Shown: positions 8,297 to 16,881 of the stretch, piece by piece
How the letters are laid out: each line of letters starts with the position of its first letter
Position numbering within the stretch: position 1 is the first letter of the stretch
Program-made: the position numbers and the translations under genes
Notes under the pieces: model-generated
What the model saw: the letters and a program-made list of their open reading frames with translations, nothing else
Database searches by the model: none
What the model was told of the DNA's origin: nothing
Origin: SIG710 sp045651985
GTDB lineage: Bacteria; Bacillota; Clostridia; Oscillospirales; CAG-272
DNA length: 49,700 bases
Direction of reading: 5' to 3'
Assembly: GCA_045651985.1 (NCBI GenBank)
Contig: JAZRTK010000017.1
Location: 1 to 49,700, forward strand

Positions 8297-9172
8297 TTAA
8301 TCCTTCATACCACTGGAGCCCATGGTTTCAATGATATTAGACTGTGTAAGCACGAATACCATGATAGGAACGAGCATCATGATAACCGTGGATGCAGCAC
8401 TTGCGCCGCTTCGACGGATACCGCCGGCAACGATCTGCTGAATAGCGTAGTTGAAGGACTTGAGCTGCTCGGACTGAATATAAATGGAAGCACCTGCGTT
8501 CCACAGACCCTGGAAGCAGTACACGATAAGGGTAAGCCAAGCGGGCTTAACCATGGGCATCGCGATTACCCAGAAGGTCTTGAACTCGGTAGAGCCGTCA
8601 AGTCTCGCACTTTCGAGAACCGTATCGGGTACGTTAGTCTCCATGAACTGCTTCATTAAGTAAAGACCCAGAGAAGTACAGCAGGCGGGAACTATGCGCG
8701 CCCAGTACGTATCTACCCAACCAAGGGCACTCATTACGATAAAGCTACAAATAGAGGTTACCGTTGCATGGAACATAAGGGAGGTCCTTACAGTCTCGAA
8801 CATGAACTTAGCGCCCGGAAATTTGATCTTCGCCATAGCGTAAGCCGCAAGTGAAGAGAACAGAAGGTTTCCTGCCGTACCTGCAACAGATACGAATACG
8901 GTATTGAATATGTATCTTGAGAAAGGAACCCAAGATGTGTTCATCAATGAGAACAGGTCCTTAAAGTTACGGAAGGTGGGGTTCATTACGTAGAATCTCG
9001 GAGGGAAGATAAACAGCTCGTCAAGGGGCTTGAGAGACTGCATTAAAACGTACACCATGGGAAGGAACATGATCGCTCCCAGGAAGGTGAGAAGGAACGT
9101 AATACCTGCGTCACCGCCGGCGCTTCGGTTAAGGACAACTTTATGTTTTCTGGTTCTAAGCTTTTTTGCCAT
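8297..9172 (-). CDS. Carbohydrate ABC transporter permease (MalG type), first pair
   Basis: A 291-residue MalG-type permease with six membrane segments and the EAA loop LESARLDGSTEFKTFW near residue 180. I place the start at the ATG at 9172 (MAKKLRTRK), which has AAAGGTGG 9-10 nt upstream inside the end of the preceding gene; the frame could be opened further up with a TTG, but that would overlap the neighbour. Its start lies one nucleotide beyond the stop codon of the MalF-type partner, which implies translational coupling. Confidence 0.9.
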   Translation of the reverse strand: MAKKLRTRKHKVVLNRSAGGDAGITFLLTFLGAIMFLPMVYVLMQSLKPLDELFIFPPRFYVMNPTFRNFKDLFSLMNTSWVPFSRYIFNTVFVSVAGTAGNLLFSSLAAYAMAKIKFPGAKFMFETVRTSLMFHATVTSICSFIVMSALGWVDTYWARIVPACCTSLGLYLMKQFMETNVPDTVLESARLDGSTEFKTFWVIAMPMVKPAWLTLIVYCFQGLWNAGASIYIQSEQLKSFNYAIQQIVAGGIRRSGASAASTVIMMLVPIMVFVLTQSNIIETMGSSGMKD

Positions 9173-9173
9173 T

Positions 9174-10118
9174 TTATTGTCCCACCTTTGCAATAAGATT
9201 TTTTACGAGTACGTTTGCGCCGATCATGATAGCAAACAGCACAACGGCGATAGCCGAGGAATAACCCGTCTCAAATCGCTGTCCGCCGTAGTCATCCAAG
9301 TGGTGCATGATAGTATGCGCGGCATAGTCAACGGAGGGGAATCCGCAAAGTGCCGTAACGACTGAACCGAAGCCGAAGGAGCTGGTGATGGACATAATAG
9401 CACCGAACATCAGCTGAGGCTTCATGGTAGGAAGCGTTACGTACCAAAGCTCCTGCCAACGGTTCTTGATACCGTCAACCGCAGCCGCCTCGTAGAGGGA
9501 GCGGTCGATACCCTGAAGACCAGCGATAAAGGACAGAAAGGAAGTACCAAGGGAGGTCCAGAGCGCAACCACGATACACAGAGGCATTACGTAATCCGCG
9601 TCCTTAAAGAACTGGATCTCGGTATTGATGATTCCCAGGTTCAGGAGCGCACCGTTTACCCAACCGTATGCGTCACCGGAGAATAGAGTACCCCAAATGA
9701 GGTACACCTGACCGGAAATGGAGGGTGCGTAGAAGATAAGTGTTACGATAGCACGAATTCTGGGGTCAAGCTCGTTTATGAACCACGCTACCATAAGAGA
9801 CATAAGGTAGGACGCAGGTCCTACGATAGCGGCGAACACGAAGGTGTTCTGAGCCGCCAGCAGGAAGACGTCGTCGTCAAAGAAAAGTGTAATGTAATTC
9901 TGCATGAAAACGAAGTTAGGCATTTCCAGCAGGTTAAAGTCTGTAAAGCTGATTACGATAGACAAAAGAACGGGAAGGACAGTGAACATAGTGAACAGAA
10001 TCATGAAGGGGGCTACCATAACGTAGGCTACCCAGTTACGCTTCATTTCCTTCCACGTCCACTGAAGCTTTGTCATTTCGCTTCTCGACACAGCTTTTTT
10101 AGTTGCTGTTTTTGACAT
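9174..10118 (-). CDS. Sugar ABC transporter permease (MalF type), first pair
   Basis: A 314-residue MalF/UgpA-type permease. The cytoplasmic N-terminus is basic, the first membrane segment is YVMVAPFMILFTMFTVLP, and the EAA loop is YEAAAVDGIKNRWQELWYVTLP near residue 216. AGGAGAG precedes the ATG. It lies 46 nt downstream of the large binding protein, the usual order for a binding protein-MalF-MalG set, so this pair is the most likely direct partner of that protein. Confidence 0.9.
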   Translation of the reverse strand: MSKTATKKAVSRSEMTKLQWTWKEMKRNWVAYVMVAPFMILFTMFTVLPVLLSIVISFTDFNLLEMPNFVFMQNYITLFFDDDVFLLAAQNTFVFAAIVGPASYLMSLMVAWFINELDPRIRAIVTLIFYAPSISGQVYLIWGTLFSGDAYGWVNGALLNLGIINTEIQFFKDADYVMPLCIVVALWTSLGTSFLSFIAGLQGIDRSLYEAAAVDGIKNRWQELWYVTLPTMKPQLMFGAIMSITSSFGFGSVVTALCGFPSVDYAAHTIMHHLDDYGGQRFETGYSSAIAVVLFAIMIGANVLVKNLIAKVGQ

Positions 10119-10164
10119 GTTGCTCTCTCCTTTTAATTATATCAACAAAAATCATTCCGTGAGA

Positions 10165-13100
10165 TCATTCGTAGGTGGCAAGTGCCGTAGCAGCATCCTT
10201 TAAGTACTCTGCTATGGTAGCGAAGGTCTTGGCGTCTGCCGCTTCAAGAGCAAGTGCGGCTGCGCTGATCGCTTCTATGTTGTCACCCGACTCGATAGCA
10301 GTCATTGCCTGCTGTACCTGAGCCTCGTAGCCCTTTATTGCAGAGAGAGCGTCCTTTGCCTGACCGAGTCGCTTTTCAGCCAAGGTCTGACCGATCTCGA
10401 GAGTTTCAAGTCCGAACTCTTCACGCTTACGTGTGATCTCTTTGTTTATTGTATTAATGTAACTCAAAAGCTCGGTTACGGGGTTGGCCTTATTGTTATA
10501 CGCATCAAGGAATGCAAAGTTGGTATAACGGTCGATGTAGTAATAGCCGGGATAGTTGGGAATGGAAGCCAGGTTGTTGAACTGGAGCTCAAGGTTTGCA
10601 AGCTCTTCGGTTGTCCAAGGCAAGCTGGAAAGCGCATCTCTGTTTGCGGTGGGGTGCTTTGCGGAGTCACCCAGAAGCGCAACCATTTCGTTGGAGTAGT
10701 CAATCTGGCACTGCTCGCCTGCCTGCCATCTCATGAATTCCCAAGCCTTTTCGGGCTGGTCGCATCCGGAGATCATAACGATAGCACTTACGCTGGAAAT
10801 GGAAACGTTGTTGATCTCGCCGTTTTCATCCTTCATGCCGGGCAGAGGTGAGAAGCCCCACAGACCCTTGATCTCGGTTGCAAATACTGTCAGCTGGTTA
10901 TATGTTCCGCTGTACTCTGCTATACCGATAGGCATCTCTCCCGTTCTGAAACGGTTGGAGAAGTCGTAGGAATAGGGGAAGGAGTACATGGTGAACATAT
11001 TACACATCATCTCAAACGCCTCAAGCGCGGTGTTGGAATCAAGATTGATTCTCATACCGTTATCAGCATATTGATTACCGCCCATCTGGTAGAGGAACAT
11101 ATTGTAGCTGGGGGTAAGACCGATCTCCATCTTGTTAGCCTGGAGAACGGGAACGGCCTCCAAGATATCGTCCCATGTCTTGGGGATATCGATACCCAGG
11201 TCGACCAAAATGTCCTTACGGTAGAACATCATGGGGAAGGATTGAGTTTCGGGCAGACCGTAGCAGTGGTAAACCTCATCTGCGCCCGCAATTCCCAGAG
11301 GTGCCATTGCTGCGGCGTTGTACGCCTGAATAGCTTCCTCGTAGCCGTCAAAGCCTTCAATAGGAAGCAGAGCGCTTCGGATAGCGTAGTTGATTACCTC
11401 AGCCTGTCCAAGACCGATATATACGTCGGGGCCCTTACCTGCAAGGATGGAAGGAAGCAGGGTTCCGCCCGCAACCAGCTTCAGGTCGACCATGATGCCG
11501 AACTCGGGAGTGAAGTTATTGTTTACCAGATTTCTGATAACCTGAGACTGGTCACGTCCGTAGGCCAGCCATACCTCGATCGCCTCGTCCTCATCGGTGA
11601 TCTCGTGCTGAGATCCCATGCGGTCATAGTTACGAACAAAGGACATGAAGAATTTACGCATTTCGTAACCGAACTCGGAGAAGAAGCCTGCGTTAGCGCG
11701 GGGGAGCTTATCCTCTGCGGACTGAACAACGAAATAGTCAACAAGCAGAGGCTGGCATTTAGCTGTGGAGATCCAGGTCGCAAGGTTACCGATGTAGCTC
11801 TTAAGCTCGCTCAGGTTCTTCGCGATAACGTCCTCGTCGCTTGACATCTCGTCCAGCAACCACGCAACACGGTCAAGAGTAGCAATATTGGAGCCCTTGA
11901 TTCCCGCTTCCTCTTCCAGATACTGGGCGATAGAATAAAGCTCGTTGGACATGAGCTTCATATCTGTTATCGCATCAGGAAGAACTCGTGTAAATCCGTA
12001 GTCACGGTAGTTATCGGGGCTGGTACCCGTAAGCTTGATAATATTAAGGTATGCGGCGTTAATGATTTTAAGTGCCGACTCAACGCGGCGCACCATATTG
12101 CCCATAGATCCAAGGGAAACCTCGAACATAACGGTGTATTCCGTACCTGCCTCAAAGTAGAACTCAAAGGACTTCTCTCCGTCGCCGATAGGCTCAACGC
12201 GCCAATCATCGGAGTAATTAAAGCGGAGCCTCGTAGCCTCTTCAAAGGGAATACCGTTGTATTGACCGCCAAAGATGTATATCTGACGAGAGCTGAACAG
12301 ACCGTCGTTTACATTCTGCTTGTATCTGGCAACGATATTGTAAAGACCGGAGACCTCGGGAGTGAACTTATAGCGCACCCACTGACCGGGAGTCTGCCAC
12401 TTGTCACCGCCGATAACGTTCAGGAGAGTTCTGGAGGAATCGGTGGGAGAGTTAAGCGAGGAGGATACGTCCTCCAGAGGATATACCGTCTGGGAAGAGG
12501 AAGCCTCGGGGATCTCGGCCTCGATCTTAATGGAATGGCCCTTCTCTGCAGGCTTGTATCCGTTCTTATCGTAGCCTTCTTTTACAGACTCGTAAGAAAC
12601 AAGATCCTCGTGGGGGAACAGCTCAATGGAATCAATAGCGATAGGCTCGCTGACAGATTCAAGAGAAATGATATTCTCACCGGCCTCGAGAACGAACTCA
12701 AAGCTCTCGGGATAGAAACCGTCCATATCGCGGAACTCGTACTCTCTCCATTCGGGAGCCTGAATCATGGAAGGACGGAGCTCGTTGTTATCAATATCCG
12801 TCTTGAAGGGTCTGCCCGCGTCGTTGAGATCCTCGTAAACATTGTTCCACACCTTTGTAATGGAGAGGTATCTCGCCTCGGCGAAGGGAACCTTGCCGTT
12901 TATACGGAATATTCTCTGGATAGATACGGACTTCGCCTCAACGGTGTAGCACTTGATCCTAACGCTGTACTTTGCCGTCGCGGGCACGTTTACCTTCCAA
13001 GCAATACTTCCTGTGTTGGGGACGTAAACAGCGCTTACGCCCTCGTATTCGCGTTTTTCAACCTCAGCAGTAGTATTCTCGGCATCGTAATCGAGACCGT

Positions 13101-13317
13101 CGATGAGAATACTCTCGGTTGCTCTGGCAATGTCACGGTGGCGCTTCATGTACTCGTCGTAGGCGATAGCATTCAGCAGCTCTTTGACTTCGCTGATGGT
13201 GGTGTCTGAGACCGAGCCGTCGTCCGCGGCAAACGCCACGCCGGTACAAAGCGTACCCATGAGCGTAAGCATCGCCATAAACAAGGCAAGAATTCTCAGA
13301 GATCTTGTTCTTTTCAT
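10165..13317 (-). CDS. Giant multidomain extracellular solute-binding protein
   Basis: A 1050-residue exported protein, over twice the usual size of a sugar-binding protein. Signal peptide about 1-30 (AFAADDG), with no convincing lipobox. Two beta-sandwich, carbohydrate-binding-module-like segments follow (about 60-220 and 245-390; the second has WVRYKFTPEVSGLYNIVARY), then a helical linker (about 400-520). The classical binding-protein fold occupies about 540-940 (VWLAYGRDQSQVIRNL, then AGKGPDVYIG and FPMMFYRKDIL). A helical Ala-rich tail ends the protein. The ATG at 13317 is chosen because AGGAGG sits 8 nt upstream; the frame stays open further up but that part is leader RNA. First gene of the operon, 46 nt before the first permease gene. 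Confidence 0.85.
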   Translation of the reverse strand: MKRTRSLRILALFMAMLTLMGTLCTGVAFAADDGSVSDTTISEVKELLNAIAYDEYMKRHRDIARATESILIDGLDYDAENTTAEVEKREYEGVSAVYVPNTGSIAWKVNVPATAKYSVRIKCYTVEAKSVSIQRIFRINGKVPFAEARYLSITKVWNNVYEDLNDAGRPFKTDIDNNELRPSMIQAPEWREYEFRDMDGFYPESFEFVLEAGENIISLESVSEPIAIDSIELFPHEDLVSYESVKEGYDKNGYKPAEKGHSIKIEAEIPEASSSQTVYPLEDVSSSLNSPTDSSRTLLNVIGGDKWQTPGQWVRYKFTPEVSGLYNIVARYKQNVNDGLFSSRQIYIFGGQYNGIPFEEATRLRFNYSDDWRVEPIGDGEKSFEFYFEAGTEYTVMFEVSLGSMGNMVRRVESALKIINAAYLNIIKLTGTSPDNYRDYGFTRVLPDAITDMKLMSNELYSIAQYLEEEAGIKGSNIATLDRVAWLLDEMSSDEDVIAKNLSELKSYIGNLATWISTAKCQPLLVDYFVVQSAEDKLPRANAGFFSEFGYEMRKFFMSFVRNYDRMGSQHEITDEDEAIEVWLAYGRDQSQVIRNLVNNNFTPEFGIMVDLKLVAGGTLLPSILAGKGPDVYIGLGQAEVINYAIRSALLPIEGFDGYEEAIQAYNAAAMAPLGIAGADEVYHCYGLPETQSFPMMFYRKDILVDLGIDIPKTWDDILEAVPVLQANKMEIGLTPSYNMFLYQMGGNQYADNGMRINLDSNTALEAFEMMCNMFTMYSFPYSYDFSNRFRTGEMPIGIAEYSGTYNQLTVFATEIKGLWGFSPLPGMKDENGEINNVSISSVSAIVMISGCDQPEKAWEFMRWQAGEQCQIDYSNEMVALLGDSAKHPTANRDALSSLPWTTEELANLELQFNNLASIPNYPGYYYIDRYTNFAFLDAYNNKANPVTELLSYINTINKEITRKREEFGLETLEIGQTLAEKRLGQAKDALSAIKGYEAQVQQAMTAIESGDNIEAISAAALALEAADAKTFATIAEYLKDAATALATYE

Positions 13318-13329
13318 GTGCTTTTCCTC

Positions 13330-13344
13330 CTGAAAATGTTTCAG
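13330..13344 (-). promoter_or_regulatory. Small hairpin next to the Shine-Dalgarno of the binding-protein gene
   Basis: CTGAAA and TTTCAG form a perfect 6-bp inverted repeat with a 3-nt loop, touching the AGGAGG at 13325-13330. The leader from the predicted start near 13496 to the ATG is about 180 nt, GC-rich and able to form further stems. It matches no riboswitch class that I recognise. Confidence 0.3.
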
Positions 13345-13502
13345 AGACAGATCTTCCGTGTCCATTCGCACCGTAGACCCGATTGCGTCCGGCAGCGAAA
13401 GCGCACCGCACGGTTTTGTCCCTGCAAGATAAAAGGGGGATTCCGTCGACGTGTCCGACGCGATCGGTCGTCCCGCTGAATCACCCAAATATTTACGGAC
13501 TA

Positions 13503-13531
13503 ATGATACCACAAAAACCCTTTTTTGTCAA
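13503..13531 (-). promoter_or_regulatory. Sigma-A promoter of the sugar-transport operon
   Basis: TTGACA (13526-13531), 17-nt spacer ending in TGTGG, TATCAT (13503-13508) on the minus strand. It is the only strong promoter upstream of the seven minus-strand genes, whose junctions are all under 50 nt. Confidence 0.8.
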
Positions 13532-13559
13532 GGAATATATTTATAAATAAATAGCACGA

Positions 13560-14020
13560 ATCCTTGCCCATCAAAGGTTTTCGAGGGCTTTCCGACACGC
13601 CCTTTTGCGCACTTCTTGTCAAGGGCAAAGAGCAATATTTAAACAATTGTTTACAAGTAAATTTTATTCACCTATATCGTGCTTTTGCACATACAAACAG
13701 CTGTTTTTTGTCTATTTTGACAAGGAATACATTTCGAGTTTCAAAAGAAATCTTTTGGCAAAGTAATTGCCATTCACCCACCCCAAAAATGCATAAAATC
13801 GCCAAAAACTTGCCGCTCTTTACACATTTGTGAAATTTACACAAATTTCTCTTTAAATTTTCTACATATTTTTTCACCCAAAAATCACTAAATTTCAGGA
13901 CAAACCGCAAAATTTCTCGCATACATCGTAATTTTTGTCATTTGATGCATTTACGATTGTTTTTAGAGCTTTATATACTCTCAAAAGATTTTTTGCAAAA
14001 AGGTGTCTTTTTGCATTTTA
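13560..14020. other. AT-rich divergent intergenic region with two palindromes
   Basis: About 460 bp between the transport operon promoter and the ROK kinase promoter. I see no gene. Two symmetric sequences stand out as operator candidates: a perfect 14-bp palindrome TAAACAATTGTTTA at 13640-13653, and an 8-bp inverted repeat GCAAAAAG-GTGT-CTTTTTGC at 13995-14014, which ends 9 nt before the kinase -35 box. No regulator gene is adjacent. Confidence 0.4.
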
Positions 14021-14023
14021 TCG

Positions 14024-14052
14024 TTGACATTACACCTGCATTATATTATAAT
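14024..14052 (+). promoter_or_regulatory. Consensus sigma-A promoter of the ROK kinase
   Basis: A full consensus promoter: TTGACA (14024-14029), 17-nt spacer, TATAAT (14047-14052). It lies 38 nt upstream of the kinase start codon. Confidence 0.85.
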
Positions 14053-14090
14053 ATAATCATCACAAATATCAGAAACGAGGTTTACCCACT

Positions 14091-15050
14091 ATGTATCGTA
14101 TAGGTATCGACCTGGGCGGAACGAACATCGCCGCAGGTATCGTTGACAGCAACTTCAAGATCATAGCAAAAGCATCCACACCCACAGTCGCAAACGAGGA
14201 TGCCGAGCGCGTTGCTTCCGACATCGCAGGGCTTTGCAAAAGGATCGCCTCAGACAACAATATTCCCATGAGCGAGATCGAGTCTATCGGCATCGCTTCC
14301 CCGGGAATTGCAAACAACGTAGACGGCGTGGTTGAATACGCAAACAACCTTCCTTTCCGCAAGTTCCCCATTTGCCGTCTTGTTTCCGAGGCTACGGGAG
14401 TCGCTTCCGTTCACGTTGAGAACGACGCAAACGCTGCCGCTTGGGGCGAGGCTATTGCGGGAGCGGCTAAGGGCACGACGAATTCCGTTATGATCACTCT
14501 CGGCACAGGCGTTGGCGGCGGTATTATCATCGACGGCAAGGTATATTCCGGCTTTAACTTTGCGGGCGCAGAGCTTGGTCACATTGTGATCGAATACGAC
14601 GGACTCCCCTGCTCTTGCGGCAGAAAGGGCTGCTGGGAGGCATACAGCTCCGCGACGGGCCTTATCAACATGACAAAGAAGAAGATCGATGAGTGCAACG
14701 CTGCAGGCGTTCCAACTCTCATGAACGACATTGCGGCAGAAAAAGGCAAGATAAGCGGTGTCACGGCATTCAAGGCTATGCGCGCCGGAGACAAAGCGGG
14801 CGCGGAAGTAGTTGACACCTACATCAAATATCTTGCTTGCGGTCTTACAAATATCATCAATATATTCCAGCCTCAGGTGGTGTCCTTGGGCGGCGGTGTT
14901 TCAGGCGAAGGTCAGGCTCTTATTGATATGCTTCTCCCCCTTATACGCGCAGAGGTCTACGGTCAGGGCGTCGTTCCCGCAACCGAGATCAGAATTGCTC
15001 AGCTTGGCAACGATGCGGGCATCGTCGGTGCGGCAACACTTGGTATGTAA
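14091..15050 (+). CDS. ROK-family glucokinase
   Basis: A 319-residue ROK (repressor, ORF, kinase) sugar kinase without the DNA-binding domain that marks the repressors of the family. The phosphate-binding motif DLGGTN is at residues 7-12, the ROK signature runs from ENDANAAAWGE (about 108-118), GTGVGGG follows (about 139-145), and the zinc site C-S-C-G-R-K-G-C is near 173-180 with the catalytic Asp in ENDA. It phosphorylates glucose or a related hexose in the cytoplasm. It is single-gene, with a strong own promoter and its own terminator, and is divergent from the large sugar-transport operon, so it may act on the sugar imported there; that is inference. Confidence 0.9.
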   Translation: MYRIGIDLGGTNIAAGIVDSNFKIIAKASTPTVANEDAERVASDIAGLCKRIASDNNIPMSEIESIGIASPGIANNVDGVVEYANNLPFRKFPICRLVSEATGVASVHVENDANAAAWGEAIAGAAKGTTNSVMITLGTGVGGGIIIDGKVYSGFNFAGAELGHIVIEYDGLPCSCGRKGCWEAYSSATGLINMTKKKIDECNAAGVPTLMNDIAAEKGKISGVTAFKAMRAGDKAGAEVVDTYIKYLACGLTNIINIFQPQVVSLGGGVSGEGQALIDMLLPLIRAEVYGQGVVPATEIRIAQLGNDAGIVGAATLGM

Positions 15051-15057
15051 TACAGCA

Positions 15058-15085
15058 AAACGGCAGGGATACTTCCCTGCCGTTT
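15058..15085 (+). terminator. Terminator of the ROK kinase gene
   Basis: Stem CGGCAGGGA/TCCCTGCCG with a 4-nt loop, flanked by AAA and TTT. It begins 8 nt after the kinase stop codon. Confidence 0.8.
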
Positions 15086-15094
15086 CAAAAAATC

Positions 15095-15135
15095 AATACC
15101 CCGACGTTTTTTGCAAATCCGTCGGGGTATTTTTT
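15095..15135. terminator. Bidirectional terminator between convergent genes
   Basis: A 12-bp perfect stem AATACCCCGACG (15095-15106) and CGTCGGGGTATT (15120-15131) with a 13-nt loop, followed by a T-run on the plus strand and a T-rich stretch on the minus strand. It overlaps the very end of the DAK-domain gene and can end transcripts from both sides. Confidence 0.8.
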
Positions 15136-16843
15136 ATTCAGCTACGAAAATATAAGGATAAATTTCCTGACCGCCGTCGATAAAATATACTTCAGCATCC
15201 GGAAATTTCTCAGAAAGGTAAGCTGTAAGCTCCTCCTGCTCGTCGGGTGCGGAATCCGCGCCCGCAAAAACGGTCAGCATAAACTTATCGGGAAGCTCCA
15301 AAAGCTTTGACGCCAGTGTTTTCACCGCCGACATTCTGTCAGGCTCGGAAACCACGATCTCTTTGTCGATAATGCCCATGGTGTCACCCGTCTTTATCTG
15401 GACACCGCTTATTTCGGCATCGCGGATAGAAGGAGAAACGTAGCCTGCGCTTACGCGCTTCATAGCCTCCTCCATTTCGGAGACGAGGGCGTCAACGTCG
15501 GGATTTTCAAGATTTGCCGCGGAAATGGCAACGTAACCCGTTCCGATATTTTTGCTTGGGATAACGTGTACCTTAGCCTTCTCGCAAAGCTCGCCCGCCT
15601 GCTGCGCCGCCATGAAAATATTGGAATTGTTGGGAAAAACAAAGATGTACTCAGCGTTGATCTTTTCAAAAGCCTCAACGAAATCGCGTGTAGATGGGTT
15701 CTGGGTCTGTCCCCCGGGGACTACTACGTCAGTGCCAAGCTGATAAAACAGGTCGGTGACACCGGGACCGTTGCTTACCGCAACAATACCGTATCTTTTC
15801 GCGGGCTTTTCCTCCGACGCCTCGGATTTGGGCGACTCACCCGCTTCAAGCTCGGTGTGCTGTACCGACATATTCTCTATCTTAACGGAAAGAAATTCGC
15901 CGAACCGTCTGCCGTATTCAAGGACCTTTTCGGGTGTAAAGGTGTGAACGTGCAGCTTTACTATGCTTTCTGTCTTGAAAGCGACCACGGAATCTCCCAC
16001 GCTCGCAAGGAAATTACGCAAGGCGTCAATATCGAAGCTATCCACGTCTGTCTTGGAGCACTGAAGCTGCAAAAGAAGCTCGGTGCAATAGCCGTACGTC
16101 ATCTCGCTGTTCTCGTTGAAAGCAAAGCTTATGGGAGCAGCTGTCTTGGGTGCGGGAAGTTCCACACCTTCGGGCTCATCGGTAGCCTCCTCGCCGTTAA
16201 GAACGCGGTTAAATCCCTCCATGATATAGAGAAGTCCGGCTCCGCCGCTGTCAACGACACCCGCCTCCTTCAATACGGCAAGTATCTCGGGGGTGCGGTC
16301 AAGGGACGCGTGCATCTCCTTTACAAGATCTGCAAATAGAGTGCGGATAGTGCTTTTTGGGGTGAGATTCGCCACCGCGTATTCAACCGCCTCACGGGCA
16401 ACCGTAAGTATTGTTCCCTCAGCGGGGTTCATGACCGAGGAATACGCCTGCTCAACGCCCATTTCAAGGGCATGAGCAAAGGTTGCGGGATCTGCGGTCT
16501 TAGACCGAGAAAGTCCTTTTGACATGCCCGCAAAGAACTGAGACAGAATAACGCCCGAATTACCTCTCGCGCCCAGCAGCATGCCGTGGGAAAGAGTCTT
16601 CATGACCTCTGCCAGATCGTCCGAGTCAATATTCTCAATAGCGGCGATACCGCTCTCGATAGTCATTCGCATATTGTCGCCCGTATCCCCGTCGGGAACG
16701 GGAAATACGTTGAGCTTATTTACCTCGTCGGTATTTGAGCGAAGTCTGCTTGCGCCGCCCTTCGCCATCTTTGAAAAAAGGATACCTCCGATGTCTTTTA
16801 TATTAAAGTTTCCCTTGGAAGCCTTCTTTTCCTTATTAGCCAT
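15134..16843 (-). CDS. fakA: DAK/DhaL-domain kinase, FakA (YloV) type
   Basis: A 569-residue cytoplasmic protein of the YloV/FakA family. The N-terminal DhaL domain (about 10-215) has the Mg-ADP-binding signature FPVPDGDTGDNM, with the Asp cluster, and GARGNSGVILSQF. A middle domain and a DegV-like C-terminal domain (about 340-569; GQTQNPSTRDFVEAFEKI, FPNNSNI) complete the family layout. In characterised Firmicutes FakA phosphorylates fatty acids presented by FakB, giving acyl-phosphate for phospholipid synthesis. Here the gene follows a DegV/FakB-type gene by 38 nt in one operon with a MarR regulator, which supports that role. GGAGAT lies 8 nt before the ATG. Confidence 0.87.
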   Translation of the reverse strand: MANKEKKASKGNFNIKDIGGILFSKMAKGGASRLRSNTDEVNKLNVFPVPDGDTGDNMRMTIESGIAAIENIDSDDLAEVMKTLSHGMLLGARGNSGVILSQFFAGMSKGLSRSKTADPATFAHALEMGVEQAYSSVMNPAEGTILTVAREAVEYAVANLTPKSTIRTLFADLVKEMHASLDRTPEILAVLKEAGVVDSGGAGLLYIMEGFNRVLNGEEATDEPEGVELPAPKTAAPISFAFNENSEMTYGYCTELLLQLQCSKTDVDSFDIDALRNFLASVGDSVVAFKTESIVKLHVHTFTPEKVLEYGRRFGEFLSVKIENMSVQHTELEAGESPKSEASEEKPAKRYGIVAVSNGPGVTDLFYQLGTDVVVPGGQTQNPSTRDFVEAFEKINAEYIFVFPNNSNIFMAAQQAGELCEKAKVHVIPSKNIGTGYVAISAANLENPDVDALVSEMEEAMKRVSAGYVSPSIRDAEISGVQIKTGDTMGIIDKEIVVSEPDRMSAVKTLASKLLELPDKFMLTVFAGADSAPDEQEELTAYLSEKFPDAEVYFIDGGQEIYPYIFVAE

Positions 16844-16881
16844 AAAATTTCATCTCCGTATGAATTTTGACTTAAAGTCAA

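Noticed and set aside
7516..8334. A 272-codon plus-strand open frame, and a similar 281-codon one at 6148-6993
   Set aside because: Both are antisense to the NHL/TPR/Yip1 gene, which has domains in order, a ribosome site and operon context.
12262..13209. A 315-codon plus-strand open frame
   Set aside because: Antisense to the N-terminal beta-sandwich domains of the binding protein; no ribosome site or recognisable motif. It reflects codon composition.
13318..13512. N-terminal extension of the large binding protein by 65 codons
   Set aside because: It would start upstream of the predicted transcription start and place the signal peptide inside the protein. AGGAGG at 13325-13330 marks the internal ATG.
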